Source: Candidatus Competibacteraceae bacterium (lineage in GTDB: Bacteria > Pseudomonadota > Gammaproteobacteria > Competibacterales > Competibacteraceae). From it: a DNA stretch of 10,722 nucleotides. Under the pieces are notes generated by a model. The model ran no database searches. It worked only from the letters and a program-made list of their open reading frames with translations, and was not told where the DNA came from. The position numbers and the translations under genes were made by a program. Within the stretch, counting starts at the first letter, position 1, and every line of letters begins with the position of its first letter. Shown in pieces: positions 7,502 through 10,722 of this stretch. The stretch lies in assembly GCA_020445045.1 (NCBI GenBank), contig JAGRHI010000144.1:1-10722 (forward strand), written 5' to 3'.

Positions 7502-7522
7502 AAATGATAGTTGTTCTCATTT
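7502..7522 (-). promoter_or_regulatory. Fur box controlling fbpABC
   Basis: The 21-bp element has perfect outer arms AAATGA (7502-7507) and TCATTT (7517-7522). Its core TGATAGTTGTTCTCA (7505-7519) matches 11 of 14 defined positions of the 7-1-7 Fur consensus TGATAATNATTATCA. It covers the -10 hexamer of the promoter reading toward fbpA. Iron-loaded Fur bound here would block RNA polymerase, so the importer should be induced on iron starvation. The match is seen directly; regulation is inferred from the known Fur system. Confidence 0.85.
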
Positions 7523-7532
7523 ACACTGTAAA
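7504..7532 (-). promoter_or_regulatory. Sigma-70-type promoter of the fbpABC operon
   Basis: Read on the minus strand: -35 TTTACA (7532-7527, five of six), an exact 17-nt spacer, and -10 TATCAT (7509-7504, five of six). Transcription should begin near 7496-7498, about 55 nt before the fbpA ATG. The Fur box overlaps the -10 and spacer. The perfect palindrome TTTACACTGTAAA (7520-7532) contains the -35 hexamer and could be a second operator. Confidence 0.75.
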
Positions 7533-7607
7533 GACTTGCCCAGCAACCGGATTGATGGAGGTGACACCGGTCCCTGCGTCGCCGCCCTGCTTTTCCGACA
7601 CCATGAA

Positions 7608-7642
7608 CGATTCCTTTCCCTCAAAAAAAGAGAAAGGAATCG
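7608..7642 (-). terminator. Inverted repeat between wrbA and fbpA, possible terminator
   Basis: CGATTCCTTTC (7608-7618) and GAAAGGAATCG (7632-7642) are perfect 11-bp arms around a 13-nt loop. The hairpin starts 8 bp after the wrbA stop. On the minus strand the T run (seven T) lies inside the loop rather than after the stem, so it is not a textbook intrinsic terminator. It may end or attenuate wrbA transcription, or protect the mRNA end. Confidence 0.5.
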
Positions 7643-7650
7643 AGGGTCAC

Positions 7651-8271
7651 TCAAGCTCTCGCCAACCGCCCAGCAATCGTGGCGACATGCTTGCCCTGGA
7701 ACCGGGCGATATCCAACTCATTTTCGCTCGGCTGGCGTGAACCATCACCAGCGGCGATGGTGGACGCGCCATACGGGCTGCCACCGCTGATCTCGGTCAG
7801 CGTCATCTGCCGCTGCTCGGAATACGGTACGCCCACAATGACCATGCCGTGATGCAGCAGAGTCGTATGGAAACTGGTCAGCGTGGTTTCCTGCCCGCCA
7901 TGCTGGGTGGCGGTACTGGTAAATACGCTACCCACCTTGCCGATCAGCCCGCCCTTCATCCACAAACCACCTGTCTGGTCAAGAAAGTTGCGCATTTGCG
8001 CGCACATGTTGCCGAAACGAGTCGGCGTACCGAAGATAACGGCGTCGGCCTCGGCCAGTTGGTCGGGTGTAATGACCGGGATGTGGGCGAACGCGGCGCG
8101 AGTGGCTTTCGCACCGCTCTTTTCCAGCACGTCATCCGGCATCAGTTCGGCCACCTGATACAACGTGACCTCGGTATCGGTAACTTGCCGCGCGCCCTCG
8201 GCGACGGCTTCCGCCATCCGATGGATGTGACCGTACATGCTGTAAAACACCACTTGAATCTTCGTGGCCAT
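7651..8271 (-). CDS. wrbA: NAD(P)H:quinone oxidoreductase, WrbA family flavodoxin-like protein
   Basis: This cytoplasmic FMN enzyme reduces quinones by two electrons and so avoids semiquinone radicals. It has 206 residues, the usual WrbA length (about 200). Evidence runs along the chain: the flavin phosphate loop YSMYGHIHRMAEAVAEGA (10-27), FGTPTRFGNMCAQMRNFLDQ (80-99, with the TGGLW that follows), and the WrbA-typical TATQHGGQETTL (120-131) followed by HGMVIVGVPY. All are close to the WrbA consensus, where SMYGHIxxMAEA is diagnostic. The start at 8271 has GGGAGG four bases upstream; a longer frame to 8289 lacks such a site. A pirin-family remnant ends 57 bp upstream in the same orientation, and pirin and WrbA genes are frequent neighbours, so this may once have been a two-gene operon. 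No strong promoter is seen. Confidence 0.95.
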   Translation of the reverse strand: MATKIQVVFYSMYGHIHRMAEAVAEGARQVTDTEVTLYQVAELMPDDVLEKSGAKATRAAFAHIPVITPDQLAEADAVIFGTPTRFGNMCAQMRNFLDQTGGLWMKGGLIGKVGSVFTSTATQHGGQETTLTSFHTTLLHHGMVIVGVPYSEQRQMTLTEISGGSPYGASTIAAGDGSRQPSENELDIARFQGKHVATIAGRLARA

Positions 8272-8275
8272 GCTG

Positions 8276-8281
8276 CCTCCC
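8276..8281 (-). promoter_or_regulatory. Strong ribosome binding site of wrbA
   Basis: GGGAGG on the minus strand, followed by CAGC and the ATG at 8271. It decides the start in favour of 8271 over the longer frame. Confidence 0.75.
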
Positions 8282-8328
8282 GAAATCAATTGAGATGAAG
8301 AATCGATGGAAGTGAAGGTGTGGTGAAA

Positions 8329-8545
8329 TCACGGCGCTCGCCAGGAGCCAACCATGTCGAACAACAATCCCTTGGCCAAGTGGGCGCGGTCGAGGCGCAA
8401 ACGGCCCGGCTCGTCGATCGCCAAGCCATTGCCCTCGTTCAACCCTCGATCATTGACGGACAATCCACCCCGCGCCACTTGAAACCAGACCAGCCAACCA
8501 CCGCACGGTTCACACTCCACGGCATCCCCGGCGTCAAGACGGCTA
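8329..8545 (-). pseudogene. C-terminal remnant of a pirin-family gene
   Basis: Read leftward, the frame gives RLDAGDAVE, then WLVWFQVARGGLSVNDRGL, then GNGLAIDEPGRLRL and KGLLFDM, ending in TGA at 8329-8331. This matches the C-terminal cupin end of bacterial pirins (YhaK/YhhW type: a WVQVARGxLxVNGxxLxxGDGxAI pattern ending in LLFDL). Whole pirins are about 230-290 residues; about 70 codons remain. The N-terminal cupin with the metal-binding histidines is absent, and homology stops at 8541-8545, immediately beside the first 36-bp repeat, where the same frame soon meets a stop. A GTG at 8520 could start a short peptide but lies in mid-domain. It sits just upstream of wrbA, a common pirin neighbour, which supports the identification. 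Confidence 0.65.
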
Positions 8546-8581
8546 CTTCTCGATCTGGAGAATCAGGATTCCAGATGCGCC
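8546..8581. repeat. 36-bp direct repeat, copy 1
   Basis: It begins CTTCTCGATCTGGAGAATCA and ends CCAGATGCGCC. It differs from copy 2 by a single base (T at 8563, C at 8635). The unit contains an imperfect palindrome, ATCTGG...GAATC against GATTCCAGAT, so a hairpin is possible, as in REP-like elements. It abuts the broken end of the pirin remnant. Confidence 0.85.
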
Positions 8582-8617
8582 ATGGCGGCGATGGCGTAGT
8601 CGCACGGTTCAGGATTG

Positions 8618-8653
8618 CTTCTCGATCTGGAGAACCAGGATTCCAGATGCGCC
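8618..8653. repeat. 36-bp direct repeat, copy 2
   Basis: It matches copy 1 at 35 of 36 positions with a start-to-start distance of 72 bp. The single change creates CTGGAGAACCAG, a short perfect CTGG/CCAG hairpin, while weakening the longer palindrome. Two copies with a 36-bp unrelated interval do not make a CRISPR array; a dispersed REP-like element or a local duplication is more likely. Confidence 0.85.
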
Positions 8654-8772
8654 GCTCAGACCCACGGCAAGCGCGACCAAACCGCCGCCTCGCTCAGCGT
8701 GAGCCGCGCCACTCCGTGGAGAAAGATGAAAGAAATTGGCCTTGATGATTGATACCTGACGGAGAGGCGGCT

Positions 8773-8806
8773 ATCGTTAGAAATCGTGCGTGAATTACCT
8801 AACGAT
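8773..8806. promoter_or_regulatory. 8-bp inverted repeat upstream of the cytochrome gene
   Basis: ATCGTTAG (8773-8780) and CTAACGAT (8799-8806) are perfect arms separated by 18 nt. It lies about 145 bp before the cytochrome ATG. It could be an operator with half-sites about 2.5 helical turns apart, or a weak hairpin. No known regulator box is recognised. Confidence 0.35.
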
Positions 8807-8941
8807 GCTGGAATCCGATTTTCTTTTTAGCGCTTGATTTTGAATAATTTTTAAAGAATCATGCGATGCAACAAAACCCTTGGCCGGATGCGCCGAACAG
8901 CGTACCGCATTTCTAAATAACTCCAATCCGGAATCTACTGA

Positions 8942-8947
8942 AGAGGA
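8942..8947 (+). promoter_or_regulatory. Ribosome binding site of the cytochrome gene
   Basis: AGAGGA lies four bases before the ATG at 8952. Together with the signal peptide that starts there, it rules out the longer frame from 8880. Confidence 0.65.
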
Positions 8948-8951
8948 CAAT

Positions 8952-9566
8952 ATGATCCGATCCGTACTGTGGCAATTGTTGGTACTAGGGATTGGCTGCA
9001 TTCTGGCCGGTGGCGCGCAGGCCACCGGCGATCCCGCCGCCGGCAAATCCAAATTCGCAACCTGCGCCGGCTGTCATGCCATTCCCGGCTATACCAACGC
9101 CTACCCCACCTATCACGTCCCCCGGCTGGGTGGTCAACATGCCGACTACATCATCGGCGCGCTCAAAGCCTACCAGGCCGGCGAGCGCAAGCATCCCACC
9201 ATGCATGCCAACGCCTTCCCCCTCAACGAACAGGACATGCAGGACATCGCCGCCTATCTGGCTAGCTTCCCCGCCGCCGCCGCGCCCTACCCGGTTCGGG
9301 GCGACACCGCCGCCGGCAAGACCAAAAGCACGACCTGCGCGGCCTGCCACGGCGCGGACGGCAACGGCAACATCCCGATTTATCCCCGACTGGCCGGTCA
9401 GCATGAAGATTACCTGCGCAAGGTGCTGGGCGATTATCAGAGCGGCGCCCGCAAGAACCCGGTCATGGGCGGTATGGCCAAGCCGCTGTCGCCGCAGGAC
9501 ATCACCGATCTCGCCAGCTATTTCGCCAGCCAACCCAAAGGCCTGGTGACCGTCCAACAGGAGTGA
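8952..9566 (+). CDS. Periplasmic dihaem cytochrome c (c4-like)
   Basis: An exported electron carrier of 204 residues with two covalent haems. A Sec signal peptide spans about 1-24 (MIRSVLWQL, hydrophobic core, AGGAQA). Two similar cytochrome c domains follow. Domain 1 has CAGCH (38-42) with a probable axial methionine at Met84 in HPTMHANAFPL. Domain 2 has CAACH (129-133) with a probable axial methionine at Met172 in NPVMGGMAKPL. The repeated patterns RLGGQHADYI and RLAGQHEDYL, each followed by YQ(A/S)G(E/A)RK, show the internal duplication typical of c4/c553-type cytochromes. Such proteins usually pass electrons from the bc1 complex or periplasmic dehydrogenases to terminal oxidases. Domain 1 has an aromatic-rich segment after its haem site (IPGYTNAYPTYHVP) that domain 2 lacks. 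The Cys in the signal peptide lacks a proper lipobox. Its redox partner is not in the window, and the gene appears to be transcribed alone. Confidence 0.93.
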   Translation: MIRSVLWQLLVLGIGCILAGGAQATGDPAAGKSKFATCAGCHAIPGYTNAYPTYHVPRLGGQHADYIIGALKAYQAGERKHPTMHANAFPLNEQDMQDIAAYLASFPAAAAPYPVRGDTAAGKTKSTTCAACHGADGNGNIPIYPRLAGQHEDYLRKVLGDYQSGARKNPVMGGMAKPLSPQDITDLASYFASQPKGLVTVQQE

Positions 9567-9877
9567 GCGCCGCTCGGCTCGTTCCGGCCAGAGCTTCCGC
9601 ACCAACCGCAACTCCAGATCGTCGCTGAGCGAATCGGCGGCGCCCCCCGCCAGTCACTACCGTGAATCGCCACCGCTTCCGGCAGCCGACTGGCGCAGTG
9701 CTGTTCTTGACCCTCATACTCCCGTCGGTATTCGGAGCAGGTCCACTCCCGGACCTGCCCATCCGAATCCGGCGCGGAAGTCATCGCGCCGGCGTGCGCG
9801 GCATACGCCCATTCCAGTTCAGCCGGCAAGCGCTGGAGCTTGCCCATCCGCGCTGACAACCAAGCCGCGTAGTCCAT
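9567..9877 (-). pseudogene. Decayed SUMF1 / formylglycine-generating-enzyme-like gene fragment
   Basis: Leftward from an ATG at 9877 the frame reads MDYAAWLSARMGKLQRLPAE, LEWAYAAHAG, then REWTCSEYRREYEGQEQHCA and IHGSDWRG. These follow the SUMF1/FGE-sulfatase pattern (YAAWLSxRxGKxYRLPTEAEWEYAARAG, NVWEWTCSEY, RGGSW). After GSDWRG the frame leaves homology at a run of six C (9643-9648). One base over, it resumes as DSLSDDLELRLVRKL, like the terminal RSDDLGFRLVREL of the family, which indicates a frameshift plus a small deletion. The N-terminal half of the domain is missing, the normal stop is lost, and the frame runs into the antisense of the cytochrome gene. SUMF1-fold proteins include formylglycine-generating enzymes, PvdO/EgtB-like iron enzymes and variable ligand-binding proteins; which parent this had cannot be told. 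Confidence 0.65.
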
Positions 9878-10082
9878 GACTCGATCACCAGTTCCGCCTT
9901 CATCTCCAGTCGGCGAATTTACGCGCCACCGACCGAATGATTACTACCCTAACCAGCCGTCAGCCGCGCCGCCGCCGGCGATTTTTTCCGAACGGCTGGC
10001 TGGCGCGTTGATTTCGTATCCAGCCGCTCTCAGAATTGTCAAAGGATATAAAACCAGCCACGACCACGCTCGGGAGACACTC
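9878..10082. other. Spacer before the lipoprotein gene
   Basis: Apart from the hairpin at 9953-9999 and the ribosome binding site GGGAGA at 10072-10077, there is a TATA-like stretch (GATATAAAA, 10045-10053) without a matching -35 at normal distance. No gene is supported here. Confidence 0.4.
9953..9999 (+). terminator. GC-rich hairpin with T6 tract nested in a larger inverted repeat
   Basis: CGCCG (9967-9971) and CGGCG (9976-9980) form a 5-bp GC stem with a 4-nt loop, followed by A and six T (9982-9987), which fits a short intrinsic terminator on the plus strand. It could end cytochrome transcription before the lipoprotein gene. Perfect 8-bp arms CCAGCCGT (9953-9960) and ACGGCTGG (9992-9999) enclose the whole structure and could form an alternative hairpin. 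Confidence 0.45.
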
Positions 10083-10722
10083 ATGCACGTTCATCATTCA
10101 GGCACGAAATGGTTCGTCGCCGCCGCGATCGGCGCGACCTTATCAGGGTGCGCCACCAACCCCGACGGCACCACGAACGACCAGCAGGCGACCGTCGCTC
10201 AGGGCGCGGTGTTTGGGGCGCTCGTGGGCGGCCTGCTCGGCGCCGCCGTCAGCGACAATCGGGGCCGGGGCGCCTTGATCGGCGCCGCGGCCGGCGGCTT
10301 GATCGGCGCCGGTGTCGGCAGTTCCATCGCTCAGCGCAAGGCCCAATACGCCAACGAGGAAGACTTCCTGGTCGCGGAAATCCGCCGTAACCAAGAGTTC
10401 ATTCAAGAAGCCGATGCCCAGAACCGCCAGCTCTACCAGGAAATCGCCCAACTGGACCGCGAATCGCAACGGCTGGCGCGGCAATATCGGGCGGGCAAAG
10501 CCTCGCGGAACGCCCTCGTCCAGCAGAAAGCCACCGTGGAAAAGCAACTCGCCAAGGCCAAACAGATCAACTCACTGGCTGAAAAACAACTGGCCGACGC
10601 CGAGCAAGTCCATCAGGAATCCCAACAGAAGCGGGGAACGCAGGATCAATATACCCGACAGTTGGAGTCCAATCTGGTGGAACTGAAGGAAACCCGGCAG
10701 AAATCCAGTCAGAACGTCGCCA
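10083..10722 (+). CDS. Lipoprotein with glycine zipper and long helical region (partial, runs off right edge)
   Basis: The open frame starts at an ATG preceded by GGGAGA at five bases and continues for at least 213 codons to the window end without a stop. A lipoprotein signal is clear: a basic start (MHVHHSGTKW), a hydrophobic core, and the lipobox LSGC with lipidated Cys23. Residues 41-80 form two glycine-zipper stretches (GALVGGLLGAAV and GALIGAAAGGLIGAGVG) split by SDNRGRG, a design known from SmpA/OsmB/YMGG-type outer-membrane lipoproteins and thought to insert in or span membranes. From about residue 85 onward the chain is proline-free and rich in E, Q, K, R, A and L, consistent with a long coiled coil in the periplasm. 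I do not recognise a specific named gene. A role in the cell envelope is inferred; the C-terminus and any partner genes lie outside the window. Confidence 0.8.
   Translation, partial: MHVHHSGTKWFVAAAIGATLSGCATNPDGTTNDQQATVAQGAVFGALVGGLLGAAVSDNRGRGALIGAAAGGLIGAGVGSSIAQRKAQYANEEDFLVAEIRRNQEFIQEADAQNRQLYQEIAQLDRESQRLARQYRAGKASRNALVQQKATVEKQLAKAKQINSLAEKQLADAEQVHQESQQKRGTQDQYTRQLESNLVELKETRQKSSQNVA

Larger units (their letters stand above)
8654..8951. other. Intergenic region upstream of the cytochrome gene
   Basis: No supportable gene. The left part is GC-rich, and from about 8740 the sequence becomes AT-rich. It holds the inverted repeat at 8773-8806, a T-rich stretch at 8819-8828 and a very weak promoter-like pair (TTGATT at 8834-8839, AATCAT at 8857-8862). 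A rightward frame can be read back to 8880, but the real cytochrome start is at 8952. Confidence 0.4.

Noticed and set aside
8546..8653. CRISPR-like direct repeats
   Set aside because: Only two copies with one spacer and no cas genes. The repeats are better explained as REP-like or duplicated sequence.
8320..8745. Rightward open frame of 141 codons through the 36-bp repeats
   Set aside because: Proline/arginine-rich translation without motifs and no good ribosome binding site. The opposite strand carries the recognisable pirin end, so this frame is probably a shadow.
8600..8771. Leftward open frame ending LVLQIEKQS at repeat copy 2
   Set aside because: It lacks an ATG with a ribosome binding site after the upstream TAG, and its C-terminus is simply the repeat sequence.
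8965..9005. Lipobox-like cysteine in the cytochrome signal peptide
   Set aside because: The residues before Cys16 are GIG rather than a leucine at -3, and a normal signal peptidase I site (AQA) follows.
8985..9611. Leftward open frame of 208 codons opposite the cytochrome gene
   Set aside because: Antisense shadow of the dihaem cytochrome, with a glycine/valine-rich translation lacking motifs. Only its first residues overlap the SUMF1-like remnant, which is reported separately.

Overview
The window looks like a chromosomal stretch of a Gammaproteobacterium. The clues are the families present: an FbpABC-type ferric iron importer under a recognisable Fur box, a WrbA quinone reductase, a dihaem c4-like cytochrome c and a glycine-zipper lipoprotein. 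The right two thirds is GC-rich (by eye above 60%), and the left third is much more AT-rich. A Competibacter/Contendobacter-like or other environmental lineage would fit, but the genus cannot be fixed from sequence alone.

Layout, left to right. Positions 1-299 hold the C-terminal end of an ABC-type substrate-binding protein (ABC_sub_bind family), apparently frameshifted. A leftward gene for an unrecognised cysteine-containing protein follows (475-987). A 237-bp AT-rich spacer carries three tight inverted repeats and leads into an AT-rich membrane sensor histidine kinase with a Cache-type sensor region (1225-3354) and no response regulator nearby. About 310 bp without a supportable gene follow.

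The central block is transcribed leftward: wrbA (7651-8271), then the iron importer genes fbpA (6408-7442), fbpB (4720-6417) and fbpC (3665-4723). The three fbp genes overlap end to start and read as one operon. Its promoter (-35 TTTACA, 17-nt spacer, -10 TATCAT) is covered by a Fur-box-like palindrome, so iron repression is expected. FbpA would bind ferric iron in the periplasm, the fused two-domain permease FbpB would move it across the inner membrane, and FbpC would supply ATP hydrolysis. An 11-bp inverted repeat separates wrbA from the importer.

Upstream of wrbA lies the C-terminal third of a pirin-family gene. It is cut exactly where a pair of 36-bp direct repeats begins. To the right, a rightward gene encodes a periplasmic dihaem cytochrome c (8952-9566). 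It is followed by a decayed leftward SUMF1/formylglycine-generating-enzyme-like remnant (about 9567-9877), a terminator-like hairpin, and the start of a rightward lipoprotein with a glycine zipper and a long helical region that runs off the right edge.

The best-supported functional unit is the Fur-controlled iron importer. The unusual material is the debris: three separate gene remnants (ABC_sub_bind, pirin, SUMF1), a repeat pair abutting one of them, and an AT-rich orphan kinase. Together these mark an actively rearranged neighbourhood. No complete novel multi-gene system is evident. All GC values are estimates by eye, and family assignments come from motif recognition without database searches.
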